The notes beneath the pieces were generated by a model, which saw only the letters and a list, made by a program, of their open reading frames with translations, was not told the origin of the DNA and ran no database searches. The position numbers and the translations under genes are program-made. A stretch of DNA of 5,597 nucleotides from CAZQKL01 sp964593895 [NCBI: uncultured bacterium]. Its GTDB lineage: Bacteria > DYJV01. This document shows positions 1 through 5,213 of the stretch, piece by piece. How positions within the stretch are numbered: the stretch's first letter is position 1; every line of letters begins with the position of its first letter. Location: NCBI GenBank assembly GCA_964593895.1, contig CAZQKL010000120.1, positions 1 through 5,597 of the forward strand, written 5' to 3'.

Positions 1-71
1 ATGATATTGACAAGAAATGGGATGAAGTAAAAAATTTTTTTATAAAAATTGTGAAAGAAGAGGTTAGTTGA
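1..71 (+). CDS. C-terminal end of an unidentified protein (partial)
   Basis: An open frame enters from the left edge (first full codon at 3) and closes at TGA 69-71. It gives 22 residues ending KWDEVKNFFIKIVKEEVS, a charged amphipathic stretch typical of a C-terminal helix. The other two forward frames hit stops by position 30, so this is the only frame that reads as protein. The last codons and the stop lie inside the first unit of the downstream 9-bp repeat (60-69), so the repeat tract begins within the gene end. The family cannot be recognised from so little. The usual upstream neighbour of prmC is prfA, but these residues do not resemble the RF1 C-terminus as I know it. Confidence 0.6.
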   Translation, partial: DIDKKWDEVKNFFIKIVKEEVS

Positions 72-115
72 GGTTCTTGAGGTTGTTGATGTTATTGATG
101 TTATTGAGGTTAGTT
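60..115. repeat. Degenerate 9-bp tandem repeat, G/T-rich
   Basis: Six units follow one another: GAGGTTAGTT at 60, GAGGTTCTT at 70, GAGGTTGTT at 79, GATGTTATT at 88 and again at 97, and GAGGTTAGTT at 106. The consensus is GAKGTTNTT, and the first and last units are one base longer. Between 60 and 153 the plus strand has a single C (76). The first unit overlaps the stop codon of the upstream gene. The tract leads directly into the 7-bp array. Its function is unknown. Confidence 0.85.
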
Positions 116-121
116 TATTGT

Positions 122-207
122 TATTAGGTATTAGGTGTTAGGTAATGGGTGTTAAAAACTAAAAACTAAAAACTAAATACCCAGTACCCAGACCCTAGAA
201 CCCAGTA
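122..207 (+). other. Potential long imperfect hairpin within the repeat tract
   Basis: Pairing 122-153 with 176-207 (each pair of positions sums to 329) gives 26 of 32 pairs by hand count: 22 Watson-Crick and 4 G-U in RNA. The mismatches are at 126, 130, 136, 137, 140 and 145. The best segment is 141-153 with 176-188, with one mismatch and one G-U. The loop, 154-175, is three AAAAACT units plus one A. No U-run follows the 3' arm, so it does not look like an intrinsic terminator. Whether it folds in RNA or single-stranded DNA is inference. Confidence 0.5.
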
Positions 208-210
208 CCC
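180..210 (-). other. Canonical G-quadruplex motif on the minus strand
   Basis: The plus strand carries five CCC runs at 180-182, 187-189, 193-195, 201-203 and 208-210. The minus strand therefore has five GGG tracts, separated 5' to 3' by loops of 4, 5, 3 and 4 nt (TACT, TTCTA, TCT, TACT). This satisfies the usual G3+N1-7 pattern with one tract to spare. It lies on the template strand for prmC, 48 to 78 bp upstream of its start, in a strongly AT-rich genome where such motifs should be rare by chance. Actual folding is not shown by sequence. Confidence 0.6.
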
Positions 211-257
211 AAAACCAAATACAAAAAACCAGCGACTAACGACTAAAGACCAAATTA

Positions 258-1085
258 ATGAAAATTAAAGACTTATTATTAAAAACTTCTCAAAAATTAA
301 ATATTCATAATATCCAATCTCCTCAATTAATTGCTGAAAGTGTTTTATCTTATGTTTTAAATAAACCAAAAGAATGGATTATTATTAACAGAGAATTTGA
401 ATTAAATGATAAAATTATAAGTGAGTATAACAATTTAATTGAAAGAGTTTTAAAAGGAGAACCTCTTGCCTATATTACTGGCCAGAAAGAGTTTTTTTCT
501 TTAAAAATAAAAGTTAATAAAAATGTTTTAATTCCAAGACCTGAAACAGAGATTTTAGTTGAAAGTGCAATTGAGTTAATTAAAAAATATAATTTAAAAA
601 AAATACTTGAAATTGGCACAGGTAGTGGTGCTATCCCTCTTGCAATAGAGTCTAAAATACCTGATATTAAAATAGTTGCAACAGATGTTAGCTTAAATGC
701 TTTAAAATTAGCAAAAGAAAATTTTAAAAATTTTAATATAATCTGTGTGGGTTGTGATTTATTTAAAGGATTAAAAGGAAAATTTGATTTAATAATATCA
801 AATCCACCTTACATAAAAACAAAAGATTTATATAAATTGCCCAAATCTGTTAAATATGAACCTGAGATTGCCTTAAATGGCGGAGAAGATGGAATGATAT
901 TTTATGAAAAGATAATTATTGAAGGAAAAAATTATTTAAATAAAGGTGGGTTTATAATTTTTGAAAATGGTTATATTTCTGCTATAAAAAAGATAAAAAA
1001 ATTATTTGCTGAAAATGATTTTTATGATATTAAAATTAAAAAAGATTTCTCAAACTTTCCAAGAGTAATAATTGCCAGATGTTAA
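258..1085 (+). CDS. prmC: Peptide chain release factor N5-glutamine methyltransferase PrmC (HemK)
   Basis: This SAM-dependent enzyme methylates the glutamine of the GGQ motif in release factors RF1 and RF2, which aids peptide release at stop codons; it acts in the cytosol. The 275 residues match the usual family length of about 280. An N-terminal helical release-factor-binding region (about 1-80) contains PLAYITG near 69-75, followed by PRPETE at 93-98. The SAM-binding loop is EIGTGSG at 118-124, with acidic D143 after the second strand. The substrate-glutamine motif NPPY is at 182-185, and the LNGGEDG segment at 206-212 is typical. The E-x-G-Y segment at 236-239 reads ENGY where many homologues have EIG or EHG. 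ATG 258 is the only ATG after the in-frame stop at 237-239. There is no clear Shine-Dalgarno: the A/C-rich heptamer array runs to 254. The stop overlaps the next gene's ATG by 7 bp, suggesting translational coupling. Confidence 0.96.
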   Translation: MKIKDLLLKTSQKLNIHNIQSPQLIAESVLSYVLNKPKEWIIINREFELNDKIISEYNNLIERVLKGEPLAYITGQKEFFSLKIKVNKNVLIPRPETEILVESAIELIKKYNLKKILEIGTGSGAIPLAIESKIPDIKIVATDVSLNALKLAKENFKNFNIICVGCDLFKGLKGKFDLIISNPPYIKTKDLYKLPKSVKYEPEIALNGGEDGMIFYEKIIIEGKNYLNKGGFIIFENGYISAIKKIKKLFAENDFYDIKIKKDFSNFPRVIIARC

Positions 1086-2710
1086 AAAATCTTTTAATCT
1101 TTCTTGTTTTGCTTTTTTTTATATTTTCCTGTGAAAATAGGAATGATTTTTCCCAGAACAATTCCTCAAAATCACCTGATAATACAACAGCTAAGCCCTG
1201 TTATGGAGATAAGCTTGTCACAGGTTCAATTGGTGATGCAAGCAATTTAATTCCAATTCTGGCTACTGATTCTGCCTCTCATGAGATTGCAGGTCTTGTT
1301 TATAATGGTCTTTTAAAATATGACAAAAATTTAAACTTAGTTGGTGATCTTGCTAAAAGTTTTGAAGTATCAAAAGATAATTTAAAGATAATTTTTCATT
1401 TGAGAAAAAATATAAAATGGCAGGATGGTTATCCATTTACAGCAGATGATGTTGTTTTTACTTATAATTTAATAATGGATCCAAAAACACCAACAGCATA
1501 TAGAAGTGATTATGAATATGTAAAATCAGTTAAAAAAATAGATAATTACACTGTGGAAGTAACTTATAAGAGACCTTTTGCTCCTGCATTATCTTCCTGG
1601 ACAGTTAGTATTTTGCCAGAACATCTTTTGAAAGGTAAGAATATTTTAAACTCTCCTTTGAGAACGCATCCAATTGGGACAGGCCCATTTAAATTTAAAA
1701 ACTGGGAAATTGGACAAAAAATTGAATTATCTGCAAATGACACTTACTTTGATGGAAGACCTTATCTTGATGGATATATATACAGAGTTATTCCAGATTC
1801 AGCAACAATGTTTCTTGAATTAAAGGCTGGAAAAGTTGATTTAATGGGACTTACGCCTATTCAATATAAAAGACAAACTGAGACAAAATTTTTTAAAGAA
1901 AATTATAGAAAGTTTTGTTATCCCACTTTTGTATATACATATCTTGGATTTAATTTAAAAAATCCATTATTTAAGGATAAAAGAGTGCGTCAGGCAATTG
2001 CTTATGCAATTAATAAAGATGAAATTATAAATGTTGTATTACTTGGACTTGGCCTAAAAGCAACAGGTCCTTATAGACCTGATATGTGGTATTATAATCC
2101 AGATGTAAAAAAGTATCCATATAATCCTGAAAAAGCAAAAGAATTACTTGCAGAAGCTGGATGGAAGGATACAGATGGAGATGGAATTCTTGATAAAAAT
2201 GGTAAGAAATTTGAATTTACAATAATGACAAATCAGGGCAATTTAAATAGAGCCAAAACTGCTCAAATTATACAAAAAAGACTTGGTGAAATTGGTATTT
2301 CAGTTAAAATAAGAATAATTGAATGGGCATCATTTATAAATGAATTTATAGATAAAAAAAGATTTGAAGCAGTTATACTTGGCTGGAGCACAGGAATTGA
2401 TCCAGACCAGTATGATATATGGCATTCTTCAAAAACAGGCCCAAAAGAACTTAATTTCATATCTTTTAAAAATAAAGAAGTTGATAAATTACTTGAAAAG
2501 GGTAGATTAACTTTTGATAAAGAAAAGAGGAAAAAAATTTACTGGAAATTCCAAGAGATACTTGCTGAAGAACAACCTTATGTTTTTCTCTATGTGCCTT
2601 ATTCTCTCGTTATTCTCCATAAAAGATTTAAAAATGTAAAATTAGCTCCAGCAGGTATAACTTACAATCTTGAAAAATGGTTTGTTCCAAAATTTGAGCA
2701 GAGGTATTAA
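1079..2710 (+). CDS. ABC transporter solute-binding lipoprotein, peptide/nickel (SBP_bac_5) family
   Basis: This is an extracytoplasmic binding protein that would capture an oligopeptide or similar solute for an ABC importer. It has 543 residues, the normal size for DppA/OppA-type proteins. Residues 1-17 form a hydrophobic signal ending IFSC, with Cys18 the likely lipidated residue. A low-complexity Asn/Ser linker (about 20-38) follows. Family hallmarks include GTGPFKFKNW (200-209), ANDTYFDGRPYLDG (219-232), RVRQAIAYAINKDEI (302-316) and YNPEKAKELLAEAGW (348-362). DTDGDG at 364-369 is a calcium-loop-like insert often seen in this family. ATG 1079 overlaps the prmC end, and no good Shine-Dalgarno is visible, so translation is probably coupled to prmC. 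No permease or ATPase gene is in the window, so the ligand cannot be told. Its stop overlaps the convergent purE stop by 4 bp. Confidence 0.93.
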   Translation: MLKNLLIFLVLLFFIFSCENRNDFSQNNSSKSPDNTTAKPCYGDKLVTGSIGDASNLIPILATDSASHEIAGLVYNGLLKYDKNLNLVGDLAKSFEVSKDNLKIIFHLRKNIKWQDGYPFTADDVVFTYNLIMDPKTPTAYRSDYEYVKSVKKIDNYTVEVTYKRPFAPALSSWTVSILPEHLLKGKNILNSPLRTHPIGTGPFKFKNWEIGQKIELSANDTYFDGRPYLDGYIYRVIPDSATMFLELKAGKVDLMGLTPIQYKRQTETKFFKENYRKFCYPTFVYTYLGFNLKNPLFKDKRVRQAIAYAINKDEIINVVLLGLGLKATGPYRPDMWYYNPDVKKYPYNPEKAKELLAEAGWKDTDGDGILDKNGKKFEFTIMTNQGNLNRAKTAQIIQKRLGEIGISVKIRIIEWASFINEFIDKKRFEAVILGWSTGIDPDQYDIWHSSKTGPKELNFISFKNKEVDKLLEKGRLTFDKEKRKKIYWKFQEILAEEQPYVFLYVPYSLVILHKRFKNVKLAPAGITYNLEKWFVPKFEQRY

Positions 2711-3231
2711 TCAAATTCATAAATTACATTTGGATTTTTTATACTGAGTCTTTTAGCTTTTTCTTCCACTGATTTTTTCATTTCTATTTTGAAATTATTA
2801 AGTTTTAATTTTAATTCAGGATTGTTAAGTGAAAGAATTTGAGCTGCGTAAATTCCTGCATTTCTTGCACCAGCTTTTCCTATTGCCATACATGCAACTG
2901 GAATTCCTGCAGGCATCTGAACAGTGGAATACAATGCATCAACGCCGTTCAATGAAGTTGCTGATATTGGAATAGCAATTACAGGTAAAGTTGTTTTTGC
3001 TGCTACCACTCCTGCAAGATGAGCAGCTGCTCCTGCTCCAACTATAAAAACTTTTGCTCCATTTTCTTCTGAATATCTTATCCATTTTTCAGTTCTTTCA
3101 GGAGTTCTATGTGCAGAAGTTACAGTAAGGCCATATTTTATCCCAAATTTTTCTAAAATTGTAATTGCTTCTTCAATTATTGGAAAATCTGAATCACTGC
3201 CAATTAAAATTGAAACATCAAAATTTGCCAT
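2707..3231 (-). CDS. purE: N5-carboxyaminoimidazole ribonucleotide mutase PurE (class I type)
   Basis: PurE makes 4-carboxy-5-aminoimidazole ribonucleotide (CAIR) in de novo purine synthesis; class I enzymes use N5-CAIR supplied by PurK. The 174-residue protein has GSDSD at 11-15 and TSAHRTPER at 38-46. By alignment from memory to E. coli PurE, Ser12, Asp15, Ser39, His41 and Arg42 correspond to its substrate-binding and catalytic Ser16, Asp19, Ser43, His45 and Arg46. GAGAAAHLAG stands where many class I enzymes have GAGGAAHLPG, and VQMPAGIPV and IGKAGARNAG are conserved. The start at 3231 is supported by GAGGT at 3242-3238, 6 nt upstream. A good promoter lies upstream (3292-3263). It is transcribed alone here, divergent from the glycosyltransferase; purK and other pur genes are not in the window. 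Its C-terminal tail is slightly extended. Confidence 0.96.
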   Translation of the reverse strand: MANFDVSILIGSDSDFPIIEEAITILEKFGIKYGLTVTSAHRTPERTEKWIRYSEENGAKVFIVGAGAAAHLAGVVAAKTTLPVIAIPISATSLNGVDALYSTVQMPAGIPVACMAIGKAGARNAGIYAAQILSLNNPELKLKLNNFKIEMKKSVEEKAKRLSIKNPNVIYEFD

Positions 3232-3262
3232 ATCTTTACCTCATAAAATTTTTTAATTCTGG

Positions 3263-3292
3263 ATTATTAATGAACAATTTATTTATTGTCAA
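3263..3292 (-). promoter_or_regulatory. Predicted sigma70-type promoter for purE
   Basis: Reading the minus strand, TTGACA (3292-3287) is a perfect -35 box. It is followed after 18 nt by AATAAT (3268-3263), which matches 5 of 6 bases of the -10 consensus. The start of transcription would fall near 3256, giving a leader of about 25 nt that contains the GAGGT ribosome site. No purine riboswitch or PurR-type operator is evident in so short a leader. Confidence 0.6.
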
Positions 3293-3314
3293 GAAAATTA
3301 ATTTTAGGTATGAA
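3286..3314 (+). promoter_or_regulatory. Possible promoter for the glycosyltransferase gene
   Basis: TTGTCA (3286-3291) and TATGAA (3309-3314) are spaced by 17 nt, upstream of the GAGGTT ribosome site at 3322-3327 and the ATG at 3333. The -10 box matches only 4 of 6 consensus bases, so this is tentative. Its -35 box overlaps the purE -35 box on the other strand, so the two promoters would compete for the same DNA. Confidence 0.35.
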
Positions 3315-3332
3315 GAGAATTGAGGTTAATTT

Positions 3333-4379
3333 ATGAAAACATTATCTTTATGCATGATTGTTAAAAATGAACTGGAAAATTTAAGGGAACTTTTACCTCA
3401 AATAAAAGATTTTGCAGATGAAATAATAATTGTTGATACAGGGTCTCAAGACGGGACTTTTGAATATTTAAAAAGTGTAGATTTTATAAAATTATTTAAA
3501 ATAAAATGGGAAAATGATTTTTCAAAAGCGAGAAATTTCAGCATTACGCATGCAACTAAAGATTTTATTTTATGGCTTGATGCTGATGACAGGATTTTTT
3601 TTAATGAAAATTTTAAAAGTAGATTGGATAAAAATTATGTTTATTTTTTAAAAGTTAAAAATTCTTCAGATGATACTTTTTTCTATCAATTGAGAATTTT
3701 TCCAAATTTTAGAGGATTGAAATTTCAGGGCAGAGTTCATGAACAGGTGGTTTTTGACATAGAAAAATTTGAAATTGTATATTTAGATGAAATTGAGATA
3801 GTTCATACAGGATATGAAAGTAGAAATATTTTAATAAAAAAGCATAAGAGAAATATAGAGATTTTAAATTCAATTAAAAATAAAGATTTTTACGATTTTT
3901 TGCAACTTGCTGAAAGTTATAAAATTATTGGAGAGTATGAAAAATCTCTTGAAAATTTAAAAAAATTATTGAATTTTAAGGAACTATTCCAGAAAAACAT
4001 TGAAATATTTTGCTTCATACATTTTGAGATTTATAGAATTGAAAAATTATTGAACTTTGAATTTCCAGAAAAATGGCTATTTAAAGTTGAAAGTATTGCA
4101 TATAAATTTCCTGTAATATTTTATCATATTGCAAGGTATTTTTATAGAAACAGAGATTTTAAAAAATCAAAAGAGTATTTTGAAAAATTTTTATACTCAC
4201 ATAGAGATTTTAAATATATAAATCCAGTGCCAGAAAAGATTGAAAATAGTGCTTTATATTTTCTTGCAAAAATTGAGATAGAGCTTTTAAATAAAGAAAA
4301 AGCAAAAAAAATTATAGAGCAATTATTAAATGAAGAGCCATTAAATAAATCTTATCAATCTTTAAAAAGACTTTTATAA
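3333..4379 (+). CDS. Family 2 glycosyltransferase with helical TPR-like C-terminal region
   Basis: This is a GT-A fold glycosyltransferase, probably cytosolic, that would transfer a sugar from a nucleotide-sugar to an unknown acceptor. Of 348 residues, about 1-165 carry the family marks: LSLCMIVKNE (4-13), DEIIIVDTGSQDGT (29-42), FSKARNFSI (63-71), the metal-binding WLDADD (81-86), RIFP (121-124), QGRVHEQV (132-139) and HTGYE (158-162). This layout is the one seen in TPR-linked GT2 proteins, including the SunS-like group that glycosylates peptides. Residues 185-348 are alpha-helical, with TPR-like pairs such as DFLQLAESYKIIGEYEKSLENLKKLL and the 261-285 and 306-332 segments. No membrane segment or signal peptide is seen. 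GAGGTT 5 nt before the ATG supports the start. No partner gene such as a peptide precursor or cell-wall cluster is nearby, so the acceptor is unknown. Confidence 0.88.
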   Translation: MKTLSLCMIVKNELENLRELLPQIKDFADEIIIVDTGSQDGTFEYLKSVDFIKLFKIKWENDFSKARNFSITHATKDFILWLDADDRIFFNENFKSRLDKNYVYFLKVKNSSDDTFFYQLRIFPNFRGLKFQGRVHEQVVFDIEKFEIVYLDEIEIVHTGYESRNILIKKHKRNIEILNSIKNKDFYDFLQLAESYKIIGEYEKSLENLKKLLNFKELFQKNIEIFCFIHFEIYRIEKLLNFEFPEKWLFKVESIAYKFPVIFYHIARYFYRNRDFKKSKEYFEKFLYSHRDFKYINPVPEKIENSALYFLAKIEIELLNKEKAKKIIEQLLNEEPLNKSYQSLKRLL

Positions 4380-4996
4380 TATTCAATATTCCTTATTCTT
4401 GAATTTGTTTCCACAACAACTCCCCAGACAAAATCCTGCATAAAATGTTTTGTTAAAATTTCATCAAAGAGAATTGTTAAAGATGGTGGAAAATCTTCAT
4501 CGCCCTTCCAGTAAAGATATGCGATTCTTATTCCTTTTAATGGTTCAAGATAGAATGAATAATCTGCATGTTCAAGTTCTTTTCCATTGAAGTATTTACA
4601 GATATTTCTTAAGTCATCTATTTCTTTAACAATACTTAACACTAACTCTTCCTTTAATGAATGAACAGCTCTAAAAAATAGAGCCCAGTCTTCTCTAAAT
4701 TTTGGAGAGATAAAATTATAATTATTATGCTTTTCAAGAATATCTTTTTTCTTTAAGTAATTTAAAAGTAATGGATAAAAAGAATTTGGTATCTCTATCT
4801 CTGCATTTAAAATTTTTATAGTTTTATTTTCTGCATCAACTTCATACAATTCTTTTAAAAATTTTACCTCATGTTTTCCTGTAATACCTTCCCATAAAAT
4901 ATCATCAATAGGGAAGTTCTGTTTTAAAAAATATATTCTGCTATGCTGCGCTTGCTTTGCAGCTTGATTTACAAGATTCACAAGATTTTGTATCAT
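4355..4996 (-). CDS. DUF3786 family protein of unknown function
   Basis: The C-terminal half matches my knowledge of DUF3786: a YPLLLNYL segment (74-81), FREDWALFFRAV (100-111), then IAYLYWKGDEDFPPSLTILFDE (158-179) and a closing ETNSRI (196-201). The family is uncharacterised, with members of around 200 residues; this one has 213 from the chosen ATG 4996. No signal peptide, membrane segment or metal-binding cysteine motif is seen; the only Cys is C133. The start is uncertain. ATG 4996 lies 56 nt inside fmdB and has at best a weak GAG upstream; GTG 4981 is an alternative. An in-frame extension to 5068 exists, but it runs in the region coding for the conserved part of FmdB. It is the last gene of the overlapping minus-strand string and ends 25 bp inside the convergent glycosyltransferase gene. 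Confidence 0.75.
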   Translation of the reverse strand: MIQNLVNLVNQAAKQAQHSRIYFLKQNFPIDDILWEGITGKHEVKFLKELYEVDAENKTIKILNAEIEIPNSFYPLLLNYLKKKDILEKHNNYNFISPKFREDWALFFRAVHSLKEELVLSIVKEIDDLRNICKYFNGKELEHADYSFYLEPLKGIRIAYLYWKGDEDFPPSLTILFDEILTKHFMQDFVWGVVVETNSRIRNIEYYKSLFKD

Positions 4997-5213
4997 TTTT
5001 CTTTGTCTCTGATTTTTTTGAATTATTATTTGTTCCTTTGGTATACCCACTTCTGTACCAGCCATCACCTTTTAACATAAAATTTGTGCAATTTATCAAT
5101 CTTTTAACTTGACCTTTGCATTTTGGACATTCTTTTAATGGGTCTTCTGTGATTCTCTGAACAACATCAAAGTGATATCCACAATCATCACATAGATACT
5201 CATAAGTTGGCAT
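4941..5213 (-). CDS. FmdB-type zinc ribbon protein
   Basis: This small 90-residue protein opens with MPTYEYLCDDCG, the signature of the FmdB/CxxC_CXXC_SSSS putative regulatory family. Cys8, Cys11, Cys29 and Cys32 form a zinc ribbon (CDDC and CPKC). After GDGWYRSGY (49-57), typical of the family, comes a Lys/Ser/Asn-rich low-complexity tail with three more cysteines (C78, C81, C85). FmdB was linked to regulation of formamidase in early work, but the real role of the family is poorly known. The ATG at 5213 is chosen over an in-frame TTG at 5228 because it gives the conserved N-terminus and follows GAGGAGGT by 5 nt. It overlaps the DUF167 gene by 14 nt and the DUF3786 gene by up to 56 nt, so co-transcription is likely. 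Confidence 0.92.
   Translation of the reverse strand: MPTYEYLCDDCGYHFDVVQRITEDPLKECPKCKGQVKRLINCTNFMLKGDGWYRSGYTKGTNNNSKKSETKKNDTKSCESCKSSCKASAA

Larger units (their letters stand above)
122..254. repeat. Strictly phased degenerate 7-bp array (19 units)
   Basis: From 122 to 254 the sequence divides into 19 consecutive heptamers with no insertion or deletion. It drifts gradually: TATTAGG (122, 129), TGTTAGG (136), TAATGGG (143), AACTAAA (157, 164, 171), TACCCAG (178, 185), AACCCAG (199), AACCAAA (213), GACTAAA (241), GACCAAA (248). In the A/C-rich half every G but one falls at unit position 7 or 1, and every T at position 1, 4 or 5. The array ends 3 bp before the prmC ATG and fills almost the whole intergenic gap. 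The seven-base period does not keep a reading frame, and stops occur, so it is not coding. Some units resemble telomere repeats, but this is probably a coincidence of composition. Role unknown. Confidence 0.85.

Noticed and set aside
122-149. Telomere-like TTAGG repeats suggesting a chromosome or plasmid end
   Set aside because: Only four degenerate units are present, they are flanked by genes on both sides, and they merge into other heptamers. Nothing else suggests a linear replicon end.
60-254. CRISPR array or iteron-type replication origin
   Set aside because: The units are 7 to 9 bp with no spacers, there is no cas or rep gene, and I saw no DnaA box cluster.
2263-2460. 65-codon open frame on the minus strand
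   Set aside because: It lies wholly inside the well-supported solute-binding protein gene, antisense to conserved family sequence, and shows no recognisable motif.
3274-3289. Small inverted repeat ACAAT-N6-ATTGT as an operator
   Set aside because: Five A/T-rich pairs are expected by chance in sequence this AT-rich, and no matching copy or known operator was recognised.
4997-5068. N-terminal extension of the DUF3786 protein to an upstream ATG at 5068
   Set aside because: The added residues do not resemble the family and share DNA with the conserved FmdB GDGWYRSGY region. A shorter start is more credible.
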